The notes beneath the pieces are model-generated. The model was not told the origin of the DNA, searched no databases, and saw only the letters and a list, made by a program, of their open reading frames with translations. From assembly GCA_964406375.1 (NCBI GenBank), contig CAYORM010000034.1, forward strand, positions 1 to 32,158: a stretch of 32,158 nt of DNA, written 5' to 3'. This DNA comes from CAYORM01 sp964406375 (GTDB taxonomy: Bacteria > Pseudomonadota > Alphaproteobacteria > DSM-16000 > Inquilinaceae). Of this stretch, positions 24,346 to 31,758 are shown in pieces (the stretch's first letter is position 1; each line of letters starts with the position of its first letter). The position numbers and the translations under genes are program-made.

Positions 24346-24470
24346 ATCGGAAAGGGTGGCCGGCCGGCAATCCTGTCAAGCGAAGCGGGGCTGACACTTG
24401 TCTCGCGAAGCCTGCTGCGTAATCTCGCCGTTCTGGCCCAGCCGCCCGCCAATGTTCGTCAAGGTCGCTC
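24346..24470 (+). other. Gap between the receptor cluster and glgP
   Basis: These 125 bases hold a palindromic GGCCGGCC and a less GC-rich part near 24400-24425 (CTTGTC to GTAATC), which may be the glgP promoter. I see no clear terminator with a T run. Confidence 0.3.
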
Positions 24471-26954
24471 ATGGATCTCGCCCGCACGCCGATTCCGATC
24501 CCGCCTCGCGGCATGGACCGCGAGACGCTTGAGCGCTCTTTCCTGGAATGGCTCGTCTATTCCGTCGGCAAGGACCCCGCCTCGGCGACGAAGCGGGACT
24601 GGTTCTCGTCCGTGGCCCTCGCCGTGCGGTCGCGGCTGATCGACCGCTGGATGGAGACGACGCGCGGCTATTACGAGCGCGACCAGAAGCGGGTCTACTA
24701 CCTGTCGCTGGAGTTTCTGATCGGCCGGCTGATGGGCAACGCGATGACCAATCTGGGCATCACGGAGCTGTGCCGCGACGCGCTGCGGGGAATCGGCGTC
24801 GATCTGAATCAGGTGCTCGAAGCCGAGCCGGACGCGGCGCTGGGCAATGGCGGCCTCGGCCGGCTGGCGGCCTGTTTCCTCGACAGCATGGCGACGCTGG
24901 GGATCGCCGGGTATGGCTACGGCATCCGCTACGAATACGGGCTGTTCGAGCAGCGTTTCGACCATGGCTGGCAGGTCGAGTATCCGGAGGACTGGCTGAA
25001 GTTCGGCAATCCCTGGGAGTTCGAGCGCCCCGAAGTCGCCTATCCGATCGATTTCGGCGGCCGGGTCGAGCCGGCGCCCTCGACCGACGGCTCGCCCGCC
25101 TGGCGCTGGGTCGACACCCAGCGCGTCCTCGCCGTTGCCTATGACACCCCGGTCGTCGGCTGGCGGGGGCAGTCGATCAACACGCTGCGGCTGTGGTCGG
25201 CCAAGCCGACCTCCGAGTTCAATCTCGCCTATTTCAATCGCGGCGACTATCTGCGGGCGGTCGAGGACAAGATCACCTCGGAGAACCTGTCGCGGGTGCT
25301 CTACCCGAACGACAGCACGCCGATGGGGCAGGAACTGCGCTTCAAGCAGGAATACTTCTTCACCTCGGCCTCGCTGCAGGACCTGCTGCGGCGCTTCCGC
25401 GCCCATCACGAGCAGTTCGACATCCTGCCCGACCGGGTGGCGATCCAGCTCAACGACACCCATCCGGCGATCGCCGTGCCGGAGATGATGCGCCTGCTGA
25501 TCGACCGCTACGGCGTCGGCTGGGATCGCGCCTGGGAGCTGACGCGGGCCTGCATCAACTACACCAACCACACCCTGATGCCGGAGGCGCTCGAGACCTG
25601 GCCGGTGCGGATGGTGGAAAGGCTGCTGCCGCGTCATCTGCAGATCATCTACGAGATCAACGACCGCTTCCTGAAGACCGCCCGCACCGCACAGGGCGAT
25701 GTCGAGCGGATGAAGCGCCTGTCACTGATCGACGAGCATGGCGAGCGGCGGGTTCGTATGGCGACGCTCGCCTTCGTCGGCAGCCGGCGGGTGAACGGCG
25801 TCTCGGCGCTGCATACCGAGCTGATGAAGAACTCGGTCTTCCGCGATCTGAACGAAGAGTTCCCGGGCCGCATCGTCAACAAGACCAACGGCGTGACGCC
25901 CCGGCGCTGGCTGATCCAGGCCAACCCGCAGCTCGCTGCGCTGGTCACCACGGTGATCGGCAAGGGCTGGACCGATGATCTCGAGAGGCTGTCGGCGCTG
26001 CTGCCGCAGGCCGATGATCCCGCGTTCCGCGACAGCTTCGCGGCGGTCAAACGGCGCAACAAGGCGGTGCTCGGCGCCTATATCAACGAGGTCGCCGGGG
26101 TGAAGGTGTCGAGCGAGGCGCTGTTCGACGTCCAGGTCAAGCGCATCCACGAATACAAGCGCCAGCTCCTCAACATTCTCGAGACCATCGCGCTGTGGCT
26201 CGAGATCCGTGACGCGCCGACGGCCGGTTGGACGCCGCGGGTCAAGATCCTGGCCGGCAAGGCGGCGCCCAGCTACACGATGGCCAAGCAGATCATCAAG
26301 CTGGCCAACAATGTCGGCCGGCTGATCAATGGTGACAAGCGGACCCGCGACTATCTGAAGATCGTCTTCCTGCCGAACTACAACGTCACCCTGGCCGAGC
26401 GCATCATGCCCGCGGCGGATCTGTCCGAGCAGATCTCGACGGCCGGCATGGAGGCCTCGGGCACCGGCAACATGAAGCTCGCGCTCAACGGCGCCGTGAC
26501 CATCGGCACGCTGGACGGCGCCAATGTCGAGATCGCCGAGCGCGTCGGCGCCGACAACATCGTCATCTTCGGGCTGACGGCGGAAGAGGTCGCCGCCCGC
26601 CGGGCGGAGGGCTATGACCCCGCCGAGGTGATCGAGGCGACGCCGCGCCTCGCGCGGGCGCTCGAGGCGATCGAGGCGGACGTCTTCTCCTCCGACGAGC
26701 CCGGCCTGTTTCGCGGCCTGACCGACGCGCTCCGGCGCAGCGACTGGTTCCTGCTCTGCGCCGATTTCGCCGCCTATTGGGATGCGCAGCGGCGGGTCGA
26801 CGGTCTCTATCGCGACCGTGACCAGTGGTTCCGGATGGCGGTGATCAATGCCGCGAGCGTCGGCTGGTTCTCCTCGGACCGGACGGTCCGCGAATATGCC
26901 GAGGAGATCTGGCGGGCCATGCCGCGCCAGCCGGTCCGCTACGCCGCCGAATAG
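24471..26954 (+). CDS. glgP: Glycogen/starch/alpha-glucan phosphorylase
   Basis: This glycosyltransferase family 35 enzyme of 827 residues releases glucose 1-phosphate from the ends of glycogen or maltodextrin. Conserved blocks are YYLSLEFLIGRLMGNAM (about 76-92), ALGNGGLGRLAACFLDS (123-139), GYGIRYEYGLFEQ, IQLNDTHPA (325-333), INYTNHTLMPEALE, FPGRIVNKTNGVTPRRWL (464-481), VQVKRIHEYKRQLLN and FLPNYNVTLAE. The pyridoxal-phosphate lysine is K669 in EASGTGNMKLALNG. Length and motif set are complete. The ATG at 24471 has only a weak Shine-Dalgarno (AAGG, about 10 bases upstream). No other glycogen genes lie nearby. A hairpin follows the stop. The substrate preference (glycogen or maltodextrin) is not readable from sequence. 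Confidence 0.97.
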   Translation: MDLARTPIPIPPRGMDRETLERSFLEWLVYSVGKDPASATKRDWFSSVALAVRSRLIDRWMETTRGYYERDQKRVYYLSLEFLIGRLMGNAMTNLGITELCRDALRGIGVDLNQVLEAEPDAALGNGGLGRLAACFLDSMATLGIAGYGYGIRYEYGLFEQRFDHGWQVEYPEDWLKFGNPWEFERPEVAYPIDFGGRVEPAPSTDGSPAWRWVDTQRVLAVAYDTPVVGWRGQSINTLRLWSAKPTSEFNLAYFNRGDYLRAVEDKITSENLSRVLYPNDSTPMGQELRFKQEYFFTSASLQDLLRRFRAHHEQFDILPDRVAIQLNDTHPAIAVPEMMRLLIDRYGVGWDRAWELTRACINYTNHTLMPEALETWPVRMVERLLPRHLQIIYEINDRFLKTARTAQGDVERMKRLSLIDEHGERRVRMATLAFVGSRRVNGVSALHTELMKNSVFRDLNEEFPGRIVNKTNGVTPRRWLIQANPQLAALVTTVIGKGWTDDLERLSALLPQADDPAFRDSFAAVKRRNKAVLGAYINEVAGVKVSSEALFDVQVKRIHEYKRQLLNILETIALWLEIRDAPTAGWTPRVKILAGKAAPSYTMAKQIIKLANNVGRLINGDKRTRDYLKIVFLPNYNVTLAERIMPAADLSEQISTAGMEASGTGNMKLALNGAVTIGTLDGANVEIAERVGADNIVIFGLTAEEVAARRAEGYDPAEVIEATPRLARALEAIEADVFSSDEPGLFRGLTDALRRSDWFLLCADFAAYWDAQRRVDGLYRDRDQWFRMAVINAASVGWFSSDRTVREYAEEIWRAMPRQPVRYAAE

Positions 26955-26966
26955 CGAGCGCCGGCG

Positions 26967-26986
26967 GCGCCCGCCCAGGCGGGCGC
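26967..26986. terminator. GC-rich hairpin after glgP, between convergent genes
   Basis: GCGCCCGCC and GGCGGGCGC form a perfect nine-base-pair stem with a two-base loop, 12 bases after the glgP stop. It lacks a T run, but its position between convergent genes fits a bidirectional terminator or 3'-end stabiliser. Confidence 0.55.
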
Positions 26987-27018
26987 GGGCGCCGCAACGG
27001 CCGGCCGGATCGCTGCGC

Positions 27019-27852
27019 TCAGCGGCCGAATACGCGGCGCAGCGTCTCGAGCAGCTCCTGCGTCGCTTGGCCGGTCACCGGCAGGCCGAAATCCCGCTGG
27101 AACGCCTCGATGGCGCGGCGGGTATTCGGGCCGATCTGCCCGTCGACGCCGCCCGGATTGTAGCCGAGCGCCCGCAGCAGCCGCTGGATCGAGAAGACGA
27201 GATCGGACGGCGCTGAGACACCGCGGCAATCGGCATTGTCGGTGCCGGCCGCACAGAAGCCGGTGCCGATGCCGGGCTCGTCGCACTCGCCATCGAAGGC
27301 ATAGCGGCAGCTGTTGCTGCCACCCCAGCCGCCGCCGCCGCCGCCACGGCGGCAATCGGCGCTGTCGGTGCCGGCGGCGCAGACCCCGGTGCCGATGCCG
27401 GGCTCGTCGCACTCGCCATCGAAGGCATAACGGCAGGAATTGGCGCCCCGGGCGCTGCAATCGGCGGTATCGGTGCCGGAGGCGCAGACGCCGGTGCCGA
27501 TGCCGGGCTCGTCGCATTCGCCGTCGAAGGCGTAACGGCAGGAATTGGCGCCGCCACCACCCCCGCTGCCGCGGCGGCAATCGGCACTGTCGGTGCCGGC
27601 GGCGCAGACGCCGGTGCCGATGCCGGGCTCGTCGCATTCACCGTCGAAAGCGTAACGGCACGAATTGCCGCCCCCTCCGCCGAAACAATCGGCGCTGTCG
27701 GTGCCGGCGGCGCAGGCCCCGGTTCCGATGCCCGGTTCGTCACATTCACCGTCATAGGCCCAGACACAGGTATTCTGTGCCTCGGCCGTTCCGGCAAGCG
27801 ACATCGTCGCGAGAGCCAGAAGGCCGGCCGCGACCAGGTGGAGTATTCGCAT
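27019..27852 (-). CDS. Exported protein with five four-cysteine repeats and a peptidoglycan-binding domain
   Basis: This 277-residue protein has a signal peptide (residues 1-25/26, ending GTAEAQ). Residues 29-209 carry five repeats of 28 residues with the pattern C-x7-C-x9-C-x8-C. Each includes YAFDGECDEPGIGTG and GTDxADC; cysteines fall at 29/37/47/56, 65/73/83/92, 105/113/123/132, 140/148/158/167 and 182/190/200/209. Gly-rich linkers separate them. Residues about 218-277 form a PG_binding_1 domain (IQRLLRALGYNPGGVDGQIG, then RRAIEAFQRDFGLP). The acidic, disulfide-capable repeats resemble small calcium-binding Cys-rich modules (distantly Notch LNR-like, or the bacterial DGECDDGG type). The ATG at 27852 follows AGGGGGA. 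It lies 109 bases downstream of the MalG-like permease gene on the same strand. Function unknown; a cell-wall-anchored periplasmic metal-binding scaffold is inference. Confidence 0.88.
   Translation of the reverse strand: MRILHLVAAGLLALATMSLAGTAEAQNTCVWAYDGECDEPGIGTGACAAGTDSADCFGGGGGNSCRYAFDGECDEPGIGTGVCAAGTDSADCRRGSGGGGGANSCRYAFDGECDEPGIGTGVCASGTDTADCSARGANSCRYAFDGECDEPGIGTGVCAAGTDSADCRRGGGGGGWGGSNSCRYAFDGECDEPGIGTGFCAAGTDNADCRGVSAPSDLVFSIQRLLRALGYNPGGVDGQIGPNTRRAIEAFQRDFGLPVTGQATQELLETLRRVFGR
27226..27768 (-). repeat. Five coding direct repeats of 84 bases
   Basis: The repeat units are 27685-27768, 27577-27660, 27457-27540, 27352-27435 and 27226-27309 (first to last in the protein). Spacers vary (24, 36, 21 and 42 bases) and encode Gly-rich linkers. 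The central units differ from each other at only a few positions, so unit number could change by recombination. The first unit is the most diverged. Confidence 0.9.
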
Positions 27853-27961
27853 GTGTCGGTCCCCCTGCTGCGCCCGGTCGTTCCGGCGCCGGCCGCCAGC
27901 CATCCCGACAATAGGGGAGGTGCCGGCTTTGTCCACGCGCGGTCTGCTGGTGCGGTGGCGG

Positions 27962-28849
27962 TCAGCCCTTCACCGCGCCGAGCGTGAGGCCTCGGACGAT
28001 GTAGCGTTGGGCGAACAGCGCCAGCAGCACCGGCGGGATCATCGCGATCAGCGCGCGCGTCGCCATGAACCAGAACTGTACCCCGCGCGTGTCGACCGCG
28101 CCCGCCATATGGGCCGGCATCATCTTCGTCTCGGTGATGCCGAGCGAGGAGGAGAAGAGGAACTCGTTCCAGGCGAAGGCGAAGATGATCATCGCCGTCG
28201 CCGCCACCGCCGGGGCTGCGAGCGGCAGCGCCACGAGGAAGAACGCCTTGAAATGTGAGGCGCCGTCGACCAGCGCCGCCTCCTCGAGTTCGACGGGCAG
28301 GTCGATGAAGGTCTGGCGCATGATCACGACGACGAAGGGCAGGATGAAGGTGGCGTTGATGAGGATCAGCGCCAGCTTCGAGTCGAGCATGCCGAAGGAG
28401 CGGAAGACGATGTAGAAGGGCAGGAGCGTCGCGACCGGCGGCAGGACGCGCTGCGAGAGAAACCAGATGGTGATGTCGCTGTTGCTCCAGAACCGGAACC
28501 GCGCCAGCGCATAGGCCGCCGGCAGCCCCAGCGCTAGCGCGCCGAGTACGGAGGTGATCGAGACGATCAGGCTCGTCTCCATCGCCCGCATGCCTTCCGG
28601 CGTCGACAGCTCCGTCCGGAAATTGTCGAGGGTCGGCTGGAAGTCGAGCCAGGGAATGCCGAGGCCGGCGACGGTGAAGGTGTCGACCGGATTGCGCAGC
28701 GACGTCGAGATCGCCCAGAAAAGCGGGAAGAAGAACAGCAGCGTGACCGCGATCGCGAGCAGCGACCACAGCGCGCCGGAGATCGAGCCGATGCCGCGAC
28801 CGGAGGCGGCGGTGGGGGCGGTGCCGACGGAGACGGAGCTCTGGGCCAT
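27962..28849 (-). CDS. Carbohydrate-type ABC transporter permease (MalG-like)
   Basis: This 295-residue inner-membrane permease of the binding-protein-dependent CUT1 class has six helices. The first is SLLAIAVTLLFFFPLFWAIS, followed by the family-typical STSLRNPVDTF. The cytoplasmic EAA loop reads LEEAALVDGASHFKAFFLVALPLAAP, with Glu/Ala/Gly in the positions that contact the ATPase. The region AMIIFAFAWNEFLFSSSL is the usual MalG hallmark. The ATG at 28849 follows GGAAGGAA. It starts 22 bases after the MalF-like gene and forms the channel with it. The substrate is unknown; the CUT1 class takes up oligosaccharides, sugar alcohols and glycerol phosphates. Downstream lies the Cys-repeat protein gene. 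Confidence 0.93.
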   Translation of the reverse strand: MAQSSVSVGTAPTAASGRGIGSISGALWSLLAIAVTLLFFFPLFWAISTSLRNPVDTFTVAGLGIPWLDFQPTLDNFRTELSTPEGMRAMETSLIVSITSVLGALALGLPAAYALARFRFWSNSDITIWFLSQRVLPPVATLLPFYIVFRSFGMLDSKLALILINATFILPFVVVIMRQTFIDLPVELEEAALVDGASHFKAFFLVALPLAAPAVAATAMIIFAFAWNEFLFSSSLGITETKMMPAHMAGAVDTRGVQFWFMATRALIAMIPPVLLALFAQRYIVRGLTLGAVKG

Positions 28850-28871
28850 GGCGGCGGTGTTCCTTCCCGGG

Positions 28872-29819
28872 TCAGGCGTAGACGCTGCGGACGCGCTTGA
28901 AGAACAGCGTGACAATGACCATCACGACCGCCAGCAGCGTGAGCGACAGGGCCGAGGCGTAGCCGACATCGAAGAAGCGCAGCCCCGTCCGGAAGGCGAG
29001 ATAGGAGACGGATTGCGTGGCGTTGCCGGGTCCGCCGACGGTCAGCGAGGCGACGACGTCGAAGACCTTGATCGCCTCCGCCAGCCGCAGCAGCAGCACG
29101 ATGACGATCACCGGCGTCAGCATCGGCAGCACGACTTCCTTCCACACTTTCCATGTCGAGTTGGTGTCGAGACGCGCTGCTTCGAGCATGTCGTCGGGGA
29201 TGCTCTGCAGCCCGGCGAGGAAGACGAGGAAGCAGAACGGCGTCCATTGCCAGATGTCGACGATGATCACCGAGACCAGCGCCCAGTCCGGATTGGAGAG
29301 CCAGGGGATGCCGGTCCAGCCGAGCGGTCCGCCCTCTTCGTAGAAGATGGTGAAGAACAGGTAGCCGGCAGCGACGGGCGTCGCGAAGATCGGCAGCACC
29401 ATGATGGTGCGCAACAGCCCGCGGGCCGGCAGGTCACGGTTGAACAGGAAGGCGAGGATCAGGCCGAGCAGCATCTCGACGCCGACCGCCGCGACGACGA
29501 AGATGACGGTCATCCGTGTCGCTTCGCCGACCACCGGGTCGGAGAAGATCCGCCCGAAATTCGACAGCCCTGCCCATTCCCAGTGATTCACGGTCTCGCG
29601 CTGCACCTCGGTGCGGGTGCGGGGCGTGCCGTCGGGCCGCAGCACCGGATTGCCCTGATCATCGAGCCGCGGCACCTCGACCCGCTCGACGATCGTCTCG
29701 GTCGTGACCGTGTGGAACGACCCGTAGAGCGTGTAGAGGGTGGGGAAGATCGTGAAGATCAGCACCCACAGCACGGCGGGCATCAGGAAGAGGAGGCGGA
29801 TTCGTCCCGTCCAACGCAT
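28872..29819 (-). CDS. Carbohydrate-type ABC transporter permease (MalF-like) with a periplasmic insertion
   Basis: This 315-residue permease has six helices. The first is LLFLMPAVLWVLIFTIFPTL, leading to LYGSFHTVTTE. Between helix 1 and helix 2 an extra hydrophilic segment (about residues 40-80, VERVEVPRLDDQGNPVLRPD and following) replaces the short loop of most small CUT1 permeases; WAGLSNFGRIF then resumes the usual pattern. The EAA loop is EAARLDTNSTWKVWKEVVLP. The C-terminus SLTLLAVVMVIVTLFFKRVR is typical. It pairs with the MalG-like subunit and presumably receives substrate from the large binding protein upstream, from which it is separated by two hairpins. The insertion may contact that binding protein; this is inference. 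Confidence 0.93.
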   Translation of the reverse strand: MRWTGRIRLLFLMPAVLWVLIFTIFPTLYTLYGSFHTVTTETIVERVEVPRLDDQGNPVLRPDGTPRTRTEVQRETVNHWEWAGLSNFGRIFSDPVVGEATRMTVIFVVAAVGVEMLLGLILAFLFNRDLPARGLLRTIMVLPIFATPVAAGYLFFTIFYEEGGPLGWTGIPWLSNPDWALVSVIIVDIWQWTPFCFLVFLAGLQSIPDDMLEAARLDTNSTWKVWKEVVLPMLTPVIVIVLLLRLAEAIKVFDVVASLTVGGPGNATQSVSYLAFRTGLRFFDVGYASALSLTLLAVVMVIVTLFFKRVRSVYA

Positions 29820-29854
29820 GGTCTGACCCGTCCGGTGCGAATGCGAGAGGAACG

Positions 29855-29882
29855 CTCCCTGCCGGGCGGACCCGGCAGGGAG
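29855..29882 (-). promoter_or_regulatory. Strong intercistronic hairpin after the binding-protein gene
   Basis: CTCCCTGCCGGG and CCCGGCAGGGAG make a perfect 12-bp stem with a four-base loop. It lies between the binding-protein gene and the permeases, where such hairpins commonly protect the abundant binding-protein mRNA and lower expression of the permeases. No T run follows. Confidence 0.65.
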
Positions 29883-29891
29883 GAAGGTTCA

Positions 29892-29908
29892 GCCGGCGCG
29901 TCGCCGGC
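29892..29908 (-). promoter_or_regulatory. Second small hairpin in the same gap
   Basis: GCCGGCG and CGCCGGC pair as seven base pairs with a three-base loop. It lies immediately after the binding-protein stop codon and before the stronger hairpin, as seen on the minus strand. Confidence 0.45.
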
Positions 29909-29914
29909 CCGGTG

Positions 29915-31558
29915 TCACTCGCCGGTCCAGCCGATCGCGGCCTGGTAGTTGGCGAGCTGCTGCTCACGGCCGAGGCGGTCGGTGATCTGCTCCCAGGCCG
30001 CCGCGGTGTCGTCGAGCGCCTGCTGCGGCGTCTTTGCACCGCTCATCGCCGCCGACAGGTTCGAATCGAGCGCGTCGTAATACTCCTGCGTGCCGGTGAT
30101 GCGCAGATAGGGCAGCATCGTCGGCGCGTTAAAGTTGTCGTAATAGGCCTGCAGGTACTCCTGCACGTCGGTCGCGTCCCAGCCCGCCGCGAGGTAATCC
30201 TCCAGCTTGGCCTCGCCGAGCGGCTCGAGGAACTGGTAGTCGTAACCCGGATCGACGCCATTCCAGCCATAGGTGGCGAGCCACTTCGAGGCCGGCTTGG
30301 TCGCCATCAGCGCGAGGAAGCTGTAAGCCGCCTCGGGCGCATCGCCGAGCGCCGAGACGACGCCGTGCCACGAACCGCCGGTCACGTTGCCGACGCGGCG
30401 CGGCTCGTCGGTCGTGACGAACTCCTGCGCCGTCATGTCCCAATAGGTGTCGGAGGCGGGCAGGATCGACGAGCCGATCCTGCCGCGGATCGAGCTGCGC
30501 GTCTCGTCCTGGGCCAGCGGCGCCACGTCGCCGTAGGAGAAATTGAAGACCGCGTTGCCGCGCAGGAAGTAGTCCCACGCCTCGCCGAGGCTCCAGCTCA
30601 CCTGCGCATCCGGCCCGTACTGGGCGAGGTCGCGGAGATATTCGAGCGCCGCGACATGGCCCGGGCTGTTGATCAGCGGCGTCATGTCCACCGGATCGAA
30701 CCAGTAGACATTGGTCGTGCGGGTCAGCTCATCACCCGGCGTCATGGCGAAGGAAGTCGCCAGCGTCGTGAAGTGGTAAAGGCCCTGCTCACGCACCTTG
30801 AGATGGAGGACGACGCCCGAGCCCGGCTGGCCGGTGCCGTTGTAGTCCTTGCCGTCGAAATAGGCGGCGATGTCACGCAGCTGCTGCAGCGTCTGCGGCG
30901 GCACCGGCATCGCATAGCCGTACTCGGCCTCGAACGCCTCCTGATGCTGCGGATCGGTCAGAAGATCGCGGCGGTAATAGAGGATCTGGCCGTCCGCGTC
31001 GTTGAGCACGCCATAGCCCTGGCCCTCCCAGGTGTAGATGGCGCGGAGCGCGTCCGGCATCGGATCGTAGCTCCACTGCGGGAAGTCGCCGCTCTCCATC
31101 CACTCGTCGACCGGCAGGATGTAATTGCCGGCGATGAGGTCGCCATAGAAGAACCCGCCGACGATCATGGCGTCGTATTCGCCGGTGCCGTTGCGCAGGT
31201 CGAGGAAGGTCTTGGTGTAGAGCTCGGAGATCGGCACGAGCGCGATGTTGAGCGTGGCGCCGGTCAGCTCCTCCCAGATCGGGCGGAACATGTAGATGGG
31301 ACCGGAGATGCCGCCCATCGGTCCCGAATCGAGGCTGAGGATCGTCACCTCCTCACCCGCGAAAGGCTGCTCACCCGGGCCGAACAGCGCGCCGAGCTCC
31401 TCGACCGGCATCGTGATCTCGAACCCGTATTCGGGGTCGGAGGTCAGCGTGACCGTACCGTCATCGTTCCAGGTGACGTGCGGCGTGTCCTGCGCCAGGG
31501 CGGGGGCCGCCATGAGCGCGAGCACCGCCGTCGACGCGAGCAACGTCCTGGTGAGCAT
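29915..31558 (-). CDS. Large periplasmic solute-binding protein of a carbohydrate-type ABC importer
   Basis: This receptor has 547 residues, larger than the usual 400-450 of CUT1 receptors. The signal peptide is MLTRTLLASTAVLALMAAPA, cleaved after LAQ. Visible receptor patterns are IYMFRPIWEELTGATLNIAL (ligand domain strand-helix), ELYTKTFLDLRNGTGEYDAM, the linker area YILPVDEWM, IYTWEGQGYGVLNDADGQIL and a later GNAVFNFSYGDVAP. ATKPASKWLATYGWNGVDPG shows the C-terminal helices typical of sugar receptors. The ATG at 31558 follows AGAGGAGG, with good spacing. Enlarged receptors of this sort occur in some glycerol and polyol importers, but I cannot name the ligand. It is the first gene of the minus-strand importer operon and is divergent from the ATPase gene. 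Confidence 0.9.
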   Translation of the reverse strand: MLTRTLLASTAVLALMAAPALAQDTPHVTWNDDGTVTLTSDPEYGFEITMPVEELGALFGPGEQPFAGEEVTILSLDSGPMGGISGPIYMFRPIWEELTGATLNIALVPISELYTKTFLDLRNGTGEYDAMIVGGFFYGDLIAGNYILPVDEWMESGDFPQWSYDPMPDALRAIYTWEGQGYGVLNDADGQILYYRRDLLTDPQHQEAFEAEYGYAMPVPPQTLQQLRDIAAYFDGKDYNGTGQPGSGVVLHLKVREQGLYHFTTLATSFAMTPGDELTRTTNVYWFDPVDMTPLINSPGHVAALEYLRDLAQYGPDAQVSWSLGEAWDYFLRGNAVFNFSYGDVAPLAQDETRSSIRGRIGSSILPASDTYWDMTAQEFVTTDEPRRVGNVTGGSWHGVVSALGDAPEAAYSFLALMATKPASKWLATYGWNGVDPGYDYQFLEPLGEAKLEDYLAAGWDATDVQEYLQAYYDNFNAPTMLPYLRITGTQEYYDALDSNLSAAMSGAKTPQQALDDTAAAWEQITDRLGREQQLANYQAAIGWTGE

Positions 31559-31758
31559 GCGTGTCCTCCTCTGTTTCCGTCTCCCGGAGCCGCTAGTCCG
31601 TTTCGGACTTGGCGGGCGCCCGTATCGCAATTAGCTTACGATTTTGTAAGGCAAATGGTGCGGTGGTTGCGCGACGCTTGTCAAGGCGCCCACCATGCCC
31701 AGAAAAGCCGATGCGCGCCGACCGGCGAAATGCGGCGGCACAGACGGGGGGAGCACGG
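31559..31758. promoter_or_regulatory. Divergent control region of the sugar-type importer with palindromes
   Basis: These 200 bases separate the receptor and ATPase genes. Three palindromes cluster on the receptor side: AGTCCG-TTT-CGGACT (31595-31609), CGGGCGCCCG (31613-31622) and CTTAC-GATTTT-GTAAG (31635-31650). The last lies in the only AT-rich part of the gap and is a good candidate operator for a local regulator controlling both directions. I find no confident -35/-10 pair. Confidence 0.5.
31635..31650. promoter_or_regulatory. Candidate operator palindrome
   Basis: CTTAC and GTAAG form perfect five-base arms around GATTTT, in an AT-rich island between divergent importer genes. It resembles binding sites of dimeric repressors in general; which family cannot be said. 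Confidence 0.4.

Noticed and set aside
27226..27768. CRISPR-like spacing of near-identical repeats
   Set aside because: Units are 84 bases, in frame, encode a Cys-rich protein motif, and the spacers encode Gly-rich linkers; no cas genes are present.
28554..29948. Plus-strand open frame opposite the MalF/MalG-like permease genes
   Set aside because: The translation is acidic and Gln/Asp/Arg-rich with no family features; both permeases are firmly identified on the minus strand.
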